From Synaphobranchus kaupii (Eukaryota; Chordata; Actinopteri; Anguilliformes; Synaphobranchidae): DNA of 64,000 nt. A program made the position numbers and the translations under genes. Below are positions 51,339-64,000 of the stretch, in pieces. The notes under the pieces were generated by a model. It did not search any database. It was not told the origin of the DNA and saw only the letters and a program-made list of their open reading frames with translations. How positions within the stretch are numbered: the first letter of the stretch is position 1; each line of letters opens with the position of its first letter. The stretch is from positions 47,885,369 to 47,949,368 of the forward strand of contig CM056380.1 in assembly GCA_029718625.1 (NCBI GenBank), written 5' to 3'.

Positions 51339-51497
51339 GATGTCAAGCAAAGAGGCACTGAGTTTGAAGGTAGGCCTTAAAATACATCCACATGTACACC
51401 TCCAATTGACTCAAATAATGTAAATGAGCCTATCTAAAGTAAGTCTAAAGCCATGACATCATTTTCTGGAATTTTCCAAGCTGTTTAAAGGCACAGT

Positions 51498-51727
51498 CAA
51501 CTTTGTGTATGTAAACTTCTGACCCACTGGAATTGTGATATAGCGAATTAAAAGTGAAATGATCTGTCCGTAAACAATTGTTGGAAAAATTACTTGTATC
51601 ATGTACAAAGTAGATGTCCTAACTGACTTGCCAACACTATAGTTTGCTAACATGAAATCTGTGGAGTGGTTAAAAATGAGTTTTAATGACTTCAACCTAA
51701 GTGTATGTAAACTTCCGACTTCAACTG
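51498..51727. repeat. Inverted repeat with two direct repeats (right end of second copy)
   Basis: Same structure as 21498-21727. The two are about 93-95% identical by eye, with small indels near 51541 and 51600. Confidence 0.9.
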
Positions 51728-51870
51728 TAGGTACCAAACTGACATTGATGCCACATTGTGCGCAGCTGTAATTTCAGTCAAAATTCAATTAGTTCTGTTA
51801 TGACAGTAGAAAAGGGCATTTTAGATGTAAATTGCATGGCGTAAGTGGAATGATTTGGGGTTGTAAGTAT

Positions 51871-52516
51871 TGTGGCAACCGGAGGGGACAGAACCACGGA
51901 GAGGTGATAGACGGAAGATATGTTAGGCTGATGTGGAGAGATGGCATGCCCATATTAGGAATTCCGATGACGTCACCACCTCAACAAGGAAATACACAAC
52001 ACCTGAAGAAGACACCGGGCAAGTCAGCTGTAGCGAATCACCGGGCTAAGCGGTGCCCTAGAAAAAGGACTGGCAAACAACCAGAAGACGGAGTAGCTTA
52101 GGCGAAACCAGGTGGAGTAGAGAGAGTGAGAGAGAGGAGATTGGAGATTGGAGTTGTTGGAGAGAGAAAGTTAAAAAGTGCTGTGTTTGATTTGTTTTGT
52201 CAGGAGAAGTCTGCTGTGTGCCCGATTCCCGGATTGAATGAGAACCCGCCCCGTTACCGACCCTCTCCTGTCTGACAACCCTCCTCCTTCCTCAGCCCTG
52301 GACCATAAGAGAATCCGGCTACGTGTACCGAACCCTGGCATCGTACCTCGACTATTCTCACGGATTACGGACTGGGTGACGCTCCCACTAACCTCTACCT
52401 CTCTTCCCCACAAAACAGCAATAAATTTGCGATTTAAACTGAACTGTCGCAGTGTGGACATTGAGATTATTGTTTTCAGTTGCGTGACAGCTCCAACCAG
52501 CTCGGAGTTTGCCACA
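51871..52516 (+). mobile_element. Solo LTR, 646 bp
   Basis: It begins TGTGGCAACCGGAGGGGAC and ends GGAGTTTGCCACA. The ends are inverted (TGTGGCAA/TTGCCACA). The 4-bp direct repeat GTAT flanks it (51867-51870 and 52517-52520). AATAAA at 52430-52435 sits about 85 bp from the end, as expected for an LTR polyadenylation signal, and sets the plus orientation. No internal retroelement region is present. Ty3/gypsy-like is the likeliest class. Confidence 0.85.
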
Positions 52517-52520
52517 GTAT

Positions 52521-53016
52521 GATGGTACAGGCTGCAATACAATGTGATCACTGTACAATTTCAATGATTTTACATAATACTATATTAATGCTTAGCTTAC
52601 AATCTTACAGGACTCATACTCAATTCCAGCCAAAAAAAAAAAAGAACGGAAAAAAAAAGCTGTAAAATGATTGGAAGCTTGGTGTAAGCAGACCATGTTT
52701 TGTAAGATGATTCAATTTTCTCCTTTTGGTGTTAAAACTTCTTGTGGATTGGATTATGGTTAGGATTAGGAATAGTTAGTGTTAAGGTTCAGGCAAGATT
52801 TGGGTTTGGAGCAAGCAAAAGGATTTCTGTCAGGACAACTCATGTATTCAAATAACATGTTTTAATGAATGAATGTGCTGTATAATTATTGTTGTTTGGC
52901 GCTGAATGGATCTGCTTGAGCTACTACTCTGGAGCACGGGCATTTCCTGCTCAACTGGAGATGACCAGAAACGCCCCGTACCAAAGCAGATCCAAACAAC
53001 AGGTGGAAGCTGGGGT
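52521..53016. other. Short unique spacer
   Basis: A-runs at 52631-52642 and 52651-52659. Nothing else. Confidence 0.5.
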
Positions 53017-53021
53017 GGTGG

Positions 53022-54952
53022 TGTCATGGTTTTGAACCCTGTTGTCGTATGCGGTCGTTTTCCTCGGTGGCCACGCGAGGGCGCTGCCCTTTTGGTAGAT
53101 GCTTGCTCCGCCCTGCTGAGTTGGGGGAGTTTCTGTTAAGCGTTTACACCTGTGCGTAGTCACCTGAGAGATGTATATAAGCCTACCGTTTCCTTCGTTC
53201 GGGGCTTCGACATTAATTGTTAATTGTTTGTTATTGTTTTGTACTGTGGTGTTATTGTTGGCTGTGAGTTCTCGTACCATTTTGGCTACTCGCCTATTTT
53301 TAACGTCTCTGTAGAGAGGCAGGGCTTATTTTTTGCTGGCTTGGTAGTTGATTATCTCGTAGAAGTTTGGGACCGTAAATCTCTGCTCTATTTTGCCTTT
53401 TTAGTGCTTTTTTCTCCGTGTATGGAGTTTTGGGCGATTCTGTTCGGAACAGTAGTTCTGTTCGCCCTTCGGCACATGTCTTCCCATAGGGAGATCGGGC
53501 GTTTCGCTTCTGCTAGGTTGCTTAGCTTGTAGAAGTGTAGAGTAGCTGTTCTTGGTTCTCCTTCGCCTGTTATTTGGTTTTCTTACTGAGAGACCTGGCG
53601 TTTTGCTTCTACTCAATTCCGTGTTACTGTGAGCCAGTAAGTAGCTTTGGTACGTATTTCCCTGTTTGGTCTCCTTCTCGTGGACTACGTTCCCCTTTGT
53701 TGTGAGTCAGGGTTTTTATTTATATTGAGGCTGTCGTGCTATTTTGCGTTGGTCTTTTGTTGCAGCCATCCTGTACGCCCTTTCTACCTGCGGGACGATT
53801 TTGTTTGGAACTGTTGTTCTGTTTCGTTCTCCGGGTGTGTCTCCTTATATGGAGCTTGGGCGTTGTTGTGGACGTGTTTGTGTGTGACTGCGTATTTCTT
53901 ATTATAGCCTCGGAACGTTAGCTCTCTGTTCCATTTCGCCTCGTTACATATTTATTTACTTAGAGGCTAGGGCGTGTGTTTAATTAAGTTTATGTGAGTC
54001 TTTTGGATAGTAAAGTTATGGGACGACGGTGCTCCGTCGGCTCACCTGTAAAATATTTCTCCCCCCTGGGAGATCGGGTGTTTACCCAGGTTTGTTTGCT
54101 GCATTAGACTGCGCACTTATTAAACTAGCCATGGAACGTTAAATCTCTGTTCCTGTTCACCTCGTTACATTTCCCCTTACTGAGAGGCAGGGCTTGTGCT
54201 TGTGTTAGTCAGTTACCCGATGGGTTCGGTGCAACTGTCCTTTTCGTCTTTTGTGCTCTTTCTCCGTGTATGGAGTTTTGGGCGATTCGGTTCGGAACTA
54301 TAGTTCTGTTCGCCCTTCGGTGCAATTCGTCTCTTAGGGAGAGCGGGCGATGTTGTGGACATGTTTGCGTGGGACTGCTAGCCTTTAAGCCTTGGAACAT
54401 TAATTATCTGTTCCTTTGCCTCATTACATTCCTCCTGTCTGAGAGGTTAAGGCGTGGCTCTGTTTTAAGCTTGGTCATTTTGCTGGTAAGGTTATGGGAC
54501 TGCGGTGCTCCATCGGCTCGCCTGTAAAATGTTTCTTCCCCCTGGGAGATCGGGCGTTTACCCTCCTTTAGGTTATGCATATGACTGTTAGTGCTAGCTT
54601 ATGGAATTAGCCACGTAACGTTATATCTGTTATTTCGCCTCCTCTTATTAATTCATATTACTCTTTATTTGTTGACTGTTTATTTGTTTGTGCCTTTACG
54701 CTACTCGCCCGTTCTGATTTGTCTCGTTACCGAGACAGGGCGCGTATTTATTTCTGGCTGTTTAGATCCCTGTCCATGCGCTCTACTTGGCGTGTGACAG
54801 TAAGCCGGTTAGTAGCGTCTGTAATGGTGTTCGTTGTTCCTTGTCTTGTCTCCTCCCTTATCTGCGGGTATCCCGCCTTAGTGGCCTAAGGGCTTAATGA
54901 ATCCCCTTGCTGCGTTTGGCTCCTCCCACCTCACACGTCACGCCCCATTACA
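53022..54952 (+). mobile_element. Solo LTR, 1.93 kb, built of repeated hairpin modules (TGTCATGG family)
   Basis: It starts TGTCATGGTTTTGAACCC and ends CGCCCCATTACA, flanked by the exact 5-bp repeat GGTGG (53017-53021 and 54953-54957). Both ends match the LTR at 25165-25875. A TATA box, TATATAAG, is at 53174-53181. The interior has repeated modules. GGAAC(G/A)TTA...CTGTTCC occurs at 53912, 54133 and 54394. TATGGAGTTTTGGGCGATTC and GTTCGCCCTTCGG occur near 53420 and 54267. GTTATGGGAC(G/T)(A/G)CGGTGCTCC occurs near 54015 and 54490. Each module contains small stem-loops. No protein-coding domain is present. Confidence 0.85.
53174..53181 (+). promoter_or_regulatory. TATA box of the long solo LTR
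   Basis: TATATAAG about 150 bp from the LTR start. The GGGCTTCGACATTAATTGTT that follows resembles CACTTCGATATTGTTGTT in the 25165 LTR, marking a shared likely start of R. Confidence 0.55.
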
Positions 54953-55376
54953 GGTGGAGGGTGATCACAATTTTTAACACAGAAGCACCAAAGCAAACAA
55001 GGGCAGCAAAACAAATAAGCAGCAAAGAGAGGTCTGATTCTTGGTTTTTGCATAACTACAATTTTTTGGAGGAAACACTTCTCATATGTTTTTTGTGAAA
55101 AACTATTTTAACAAATAATGACGTTGACAAACATTTTGGTTGTGTTCAGGTTATGTTCATATGCAATTCCTTGTAAAGGTTTTATAGTATTCAGGATGTT
55201 TAAAATAGATTAAAAAATAAAAAAATAAATGCACATCGTAATATTATATGAGGTCGTGATTGTAGTAATAATATTGAAAAAAGAAATGGACACCACACAA
55301 TTAGCTCCCTATATTCCTAGTTTTATTACCAAAATTTTGACTTTCAGGGCCCTGATGAAGACTTGAACGTCGAAAC

Positions 55377-56718
55377 TGTTACGATCCTGGTAAAGGTTTG
55401 GACCTAAATGCACGACTGAGGCAGAAAATAAAGGAAAGGAGTATTTATTAAAGTTAAAGTGTTGGGGTAGTCCCAACACTGTACAGGAATGACAAAGACA
55501 CAGTATTACACAGGGACTGTTAGGAAGCCCGGGACGGGCTGCTCCAAGCCGGAGCTGGGCTGGCAGGTCTGGAACGTTTCGTTCCAAGCCGGAACTGGAC
55601 TGGACTGGAACTGGACCGTGAGGTCCACACTGGAATCAGGGTCTGGAACGGATTTGTTCCAAACCGGAACTGGACTGGAACTGGAACTGGACCGGGAGGT
55701 CCACACTGGGAACAGAGTCTGGAACGGATTGTTCCAAACCGGAACTGGACTGGACAGGTAGGTGCACGGCTCACACCTGGACTGGACTGGAACTAGCTGG
55801 GGAGCGCCTCACTACGGCAGGACAGGAACTGGACCGGAATGACTGCACCGGTACAGAACAAAACAAGCAGTAGGGGTTAGTGCAAGGGAAGGCACGGAAA
55901 TGACCGGGAGGTTCTCACGGAGGAGCAGGGCTTGATAGGTAGGTGGTTGGTGAAGCACGGCAGGGCTGGGTAGTGTGGCGTAGCTGCGGTAGGTCCGGAA
56001 GGAGCTGCCTGGTCTCCAGAGCTCCAGGAGCCGGCGCCGAAGAACTAGTTGGCTTCTTCGGTCGGACAGGAACAACTGGAGGGTAGCCAGGTAACAAGCC
56101 AACCCGGAGCCTACACGAGCTGGAGGTGGAGGTACCGCAACACACACAACGAAAACGGGGGGAAACGAACACTGCCACTGGAGAATGGGAGCTGGGTTAG
56201 ATGGAGGAGAAGGGAAACAGGTTAGCTGCATGCACAACAGGAATTGATGAGGAGGTAAACTACCAGACTGTAGTTAGGAGCGGAACCCAAGCTGCAAGGG
56301 GATAATATCCCACAACCAAGCGAGTAGTTCGTAGTACACGACCAGGGAAACAACGAGCATTAACACCGCGTGACGATAGTTAAGCGAACAGTAAACAGGG
56401 TCTGAAGGGTTAGACATGTAATGCACCGACAAAGCAGGGGAGACAGCAGGTGGGTTAAATAAGGGAGTGAGATGGGAATCAACAAGGCACAGGTGCGGAA
56501 AGTAACCGGGAGTGCTTGTTAATTAGACAGGTGAGGAATGCAAGAAACGAGAGGGGAAGGTGATAGGCGGAAACTAAAGTGGGAAACAAAGAGAGCCAAA
56601 CAGAGGGGAAACGCCCAGCCTAAAGCAGAGGGGAAAACACGGACAAGGGAATCCAACAAGACACGGAGGGACATGACAAAAACCGGGAAAACGGACTGGA
56701 AGGGAACGGAACGTTACA
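55377..56718 (-). mobile_element. Solo LTR, 1.34 kb (Ty3/gypsy-like)
   Basis: On the minus strand it starts TGTAACGTTCCGTTCCC and ends CAGGATCGTAACA. AATAAA (TTAATAAATACTCC) and GTCGTGCATTTAGGTCC precede the end, as in the 45874-46804 LTR. TTATTTAA near 56455-56462 may be its TATA element. The exact 5-bp duplication GAAAC (55372-55376 and 56719-56723) flanks it. It contains a 75-bp minisatellite. No internal retroelement genes. Confidence 0.92.
55581..55765. repeat. 75-bp minisatellite inside the LTR
   Basis: Units at 55581-55655 and 55656-55730 plus a partial third, each starting GTTCCAA(G/A)CCGGAACTGG and ending TCTGGAACGGATT. GGAACTGGACT sub-repeats lie within. Confidence 0.92.
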
Positions 56719-56779
56719 GAAACGTTGGTAATAAAACTGAATATATGGAGCTAAGTGCGCGGTGTTCATTTCTTTTTTC

Positions 56780-57259
56780 AGTAAAATAATTATCACCCAT
56801 CTTTATGTAAAAATCACATTTAATTATCGGTTAATAGTTTTCTTGAAAAAAAAGAGCTTTTTGTTGTAAGCTTCAGGACGAACTGATTAAGCGGCCACTT
56901 CTGGGCTCAGCTCAGGGTATATCATGGCCTTGTTTTCATTGGACAGGAGTTTGCTCTGTTCTGCTTCCTTAATTTAATGTGTCTTTTTTGGATTCTAATT
57001 AGACATGTATATTGGCCTAATTCTGACCCACATGCATAGTTTGTTGCTTTGTACAGAGAGGTAGTTTTATGCAGAATTGCATTTACAGAGTGCAAGGTAT
57101 CTACAATGTTTTTGTCCAATTTAGACAAAAAACATGTTGAGTAAGCAAAGTGCGCACTTCACTGCCATATAATGGATTTGGTTCAATAGCCAACTTGAAG
57201 CCTGATCCTAATTGTAATTGTATGTCTATCTGAAATGTCCCTTTAAACTGAAAGGAACA
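56780..57259. other. Unique spacer
   Basis: Nothing supported. Confidence 0.5.
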
Positions 57260-57261
57260 TA

Positions 57262-58929
57262 GGGGTCGATTTACTGAAATAAGGGGTGTTATTTTGCGTG
57301 CGCAGACAAAGTATTTGCACGTGTTATCATTTCACACTTTGCAGGTGATCAACTAAGAGTCATTATGTAATGCGTGTTTGGAATGGTCACACTGTAAAGA
57401 AATATCTCGCCAGAAAACGGTGAAAAGATTGGCAGCAATGTTGCCAGCGAAAACCAAAAGAAAACAAAACAGGGAAAGGGAACATGGCCCCAACAAGAGA
57501 GTTGTCAATTGAAACAATGAAAGGATTATAAAACTCCTTCAAGAAGGAAATCCAACACGGAGTGTGGCAAAAGATGCTGGTTGTTCCCAGTCAGCTGTGT
57601 CTAAAATTTGGTTTATAAGTATAAACAAAATATAAAGGTTATAAAAGGAAAACATACGGGTACACCAACGAAGATGTCAAAGCGTCAGGAGAGAAAACTC
57701 AAAGCAATATGCCTTGAAAATAGAAAATGCACAACAAAACAAATGAAAAACAAATGGGCGGAAACAGGAGTCTGTGACAGAACTGTAAGAAATCGGCTGA
57801 ATGAAATGGGATTTACATATAGAAAAGCCAAATGAAAACCTAAGCAGAAGAAAACAAGGTTACAGTGGGCTAAAGAAAAGCAATCATGGAGTGTTGGATG
57901 ATTGGATGAAAGTGATATTCAAGGGGATGATGGCCAAGGAGATGATGCTGGAACTTTTGTCTGGTGAAGTTCTAATGAAACATATAAAGATGACTGCCTG
58001 AAGAAAACAATCAAATTTCCCCAGTCATTTATGATAGGGTTGCATGTCAGGCAAAGGACCAGGGGAGATGACAATTATTACCTCAACAGTCAATGCACAG
58101 GTGTACATTGAAATTTTGGACACTTTTCTCATTCCATCGATAGCAAATAGGTTTGGTGATGATGAAGTAATTTTTCAGGATGATAATGCATCTTGCCACA
58201 GAACAAAGAGTGTTAAAGCTTTTCTTCAGGAAAGGCATATCAACTCAGTGACATGGCCAGCAAACAGTCCGGATCTCAATCTGATTGAAAATTTATGGTG
58301 GAAATTAAAAAAATTGGTCAATGACAAAGCTCCATCCTGCAAAGCTGATCTGTCAACCGCTATTTGAGAAAGTTGGATCCAGCTTGATGGAGAATATTGT
58401 TTTTCATTAGTGAAGTCCAGAAGAGGAGCAAGAAAGTACTAATTGTGATTTTTTTTGTTGATGATTCCATAATCTTTTCCTCAATATTGAGTGATTCCAT
58501 AAAAGGTGAACATCCTCTAAGTGTGGTTCCATAGATTTTGCCAGGGATTGTAGGCTACTGTTACACTGAAAAAGCTGGCAGTTTACTACAAACTGTTTCA
58601 CTGGAAGTCTCTTAGTTTCTGCCGTGAGTTACAGATGTTTGTCAGGGCTGAAATGATTGTAACTATGCTTACTAGCGCTACTTGCACCGTTAAATTATAA
58701 ATGTATAAATGTAAATAAATTCACATTATCCATCTGATGATGGGTTTTATTTTGATTAAGTATTTAGTCACTTTGTTATTCATTGTTTGTTATAATATAT
58801 GTTGTATTGGTTTTTTAATTCAAATACTAGTTACTCTTGTATTCTGTAACAAGATTTGCTTACTTTTTTGCAGGTGGTAACAGTTTTACACGTGATTTTA
58901 TACACGCAAACCCTTAATAAATTGACCCC
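57262..58929 (+). mobile_element. Tc1-like element, 1.67 kb, GGGGTCAATTTA-end family
   Basis: The ends GGGGTCGATTTACTGAAATA and, inverted, GGGGTCAATTTATTAAGGGT are flanked by TA (57260-57261 and 58930-58931). Weaker similarity (ACGTGT..., TGCAGGTG / CACCTGCA) continues inward for roughly 80 bp. The element holds a full-length but broken transposase gene on the plus strand. End sequences and protein are unlike the Sleeping Beauty-type copies, so it is a separate lineage. Confidence 0.9.
57484..58442 (+). pseudogene. Tc1-like transposase, full-length but frameshifted
   Basis: ATG at 57484 opens MAPTRELSIE. After a shift near 57525 the reading continues with a helix-turn-helix (LLQEGNPTRSVAKDAGCSQS) typical of the Tc1 DNA-binding region. 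A second HTH-like part (57640-57830: KCTTKQMKNKWAETGVCDRT) follows another shift near 57605. Stops occur at 57833 and in the region of the first catalytic Asp (~57900-57930). The second Asp is kept in VIFQDDNASCHR (~58180). The third acidic residue is kept in SPDLNLIENLWWKLKK (~58268-58310). A TGA at 58365, probably a decayed Arg codon, and the final TAA at 58440-58442 close it. Total about 320 codons, near family length. It would be a cut-and-paste transposase but is clearly dead. Confidence 0.9.
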
Positions 58930-58931
58930 TA

Positions 58932-59159
58932 TATTTGGACATTATTGTGACCTTGCATGTTTGGATTGCTACTGAAGGCCTACAATAATCCTGACTTAAT
59001 TTTATATTTACCAATGACTATAAATACAGGGCCAAGGTCTGGCAGCTGTAATTGGTCATCTTCAAAAAGCCAACAGTTACAGTATGTATGCATGTATCAA
59101 CAATCTGTACCAAACCATTCTTTTTTTTCCCGTCAACAGTAATTTTTATTTTTTTATTT
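58932..59159. other. Unique spacer
   Basis: T-rich stretch near 59141-59160. Confidence 0.45.
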
Positions 59160-59275
59160 TTTAAAATTTAGCCTTTATTTAACCAGGAAGATCCCTTGAG
59201 ATTAAAATCTATTTTTCGAGGGAGACCTGGCCAAGGTAGCACACTATTTAAAAGTTACAGTACAAAATTATACAT
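59160..59275. mobile_element. Dispersed teleost repeat fragment
   Basis: TTTAGCCTTTATTTAACCAG, GAAGATCCCTTGAGATTAAA, then GGGAGACCTGGCCAAGGTAG follow a repeat often seen in fish transcripts and introns. The family name is not certain. No target duplication identified. Confidence 0.45.
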
Positions 59276-63742
<4,467 letters not shown>

Positions 63743-63833
63743 AAAACCACAGCTTGTAGGACACCTCTCCCACTGCCCCTTATGCACTTAGCAGTCTAGT
63801 CTTTTCCACCCCACTTCGTTCCCCCCATTTTTC

Positions 63834-63837
<4 letters not shown>

Positions 63838-63880
<43 letters not shown>

Positions 63881-63884
63881 CTCC
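63838..63884. repeat. (CT)n microsatellite
   Basis: CT run to 63875, then imperfect CT-rich sequence continuing to about 63905. Confidence 0.95.
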
Positions 63885-64000
63885 ATGTTTTTCTGTCTCT
63901 CTCCCAGGCACCCCCCCTCCCACTCTTTTCCACAGTGTGAGAGAATTCTATTCCATGCAGTGGAGCGCTGGTGGTGACTGCCCCGTATTTCTGAGCGGCG

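Larger units (their letters stand above)
55276..56779. mobile_element. Fold-back element interrupted by a solo LTR
   Basis: The left arm (55276-55332: GAAAAAAGAAATGGACACCA, ATTAGCTCC, TTTTATTACC) pairs with the inverted right arm (56727-56779: GAAAAAAGAAATGAACACCG, CTTAGCTCC, TTTTATTACC). Removing the LTR (55377-56718) and one GAAAC leaves a ~160-bp element with about 55-bp arms around GCCCTGATGAAGACTTGAAC, then GTCGAAACGTTGG. No coding capacity. Its superfamily is unknown. Confidence 0.8.

Noticed and set aside
53224..53921. Hydrophobic open frames that look membrane-like
   Set aside because: They lie in a solo LTR rich in T and hairpin modules. No protein family is indicated.

Overview
The window looks like intergenic or intronic DNA from a teleost fish. 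It is AT-rich and full of simple repeats: (CA)n, (GT)n, (CT)n, poly-C and poly-G. It carries a typical fish transposon load: Sleeping Beauty-type Tc1 elements with IR/DR ends, other Tc1-like relics, a TTAA-flanked piggyBac-like element, hAT and PIF/Harbinger-like DNA, tRNA-derived SINE-like pieces, fold-back MITEs and solo LTRs. No intact host gene is visible. Every long reading frame lies in a transposon relic, a simple repeat, or chance open sequence. The element families suggest a salmonid-, eel- or herring-like teleost, but the species cannot be fixed from the sequence alone.

Layout. 0-6 kb: mostly unique DNA with a long inverted repeat (603-768 / 3599-3763) and a CpG-rich patch near 1.1-1.3 kb. 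6-11 kb: microsatellites, a SINE-like relic, a 545-bp internally deleted Tc1-like element (7925-8469) and a fold-back MITE (10508-10830). 14.8-18.0 kb: a 3.26-kb hAT-like element with an exact 8-bp target duplication, holding a three-copy ~205-bp tandem repeat and an embedded Tc1 fragment. 20.3-21.7 kb: a truncated Sleeping Beauty-type element with a dead transposase gene. 25.2-25.9 kb: a solo LTR. 22-45 kb is otherwise mostly unique, with scattered relics, a CpG-island-like block (35.4-36.1 kb) followed by low-complexity DNA and an RFX X-box-like site, and one short WD40-like reading frame (41844-41948).

45.8-59 kb is a transposon graveyard. It has four solo LTRs, each with a matching 4-5 bp target duplication (45874-46804, 51871-52516, 53022-54952, 55377-56718). 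It also has a second Sleeping Beauty-type element (46894-51727) split by a piggyBac-like element (46970-50176), which is itself split by a Harbinger-like element and a hAT-type MITE. A 1.67-kb Tc1-like element of a different family lies at 57262-58929. 59-64 kb is unique DNA plus long (GT)n tracts. None of the transposase genes looks functional. The window is best read as a gene desert or large intron whose most informative content is the insertion history that can be ordered from nesting and target duplications.
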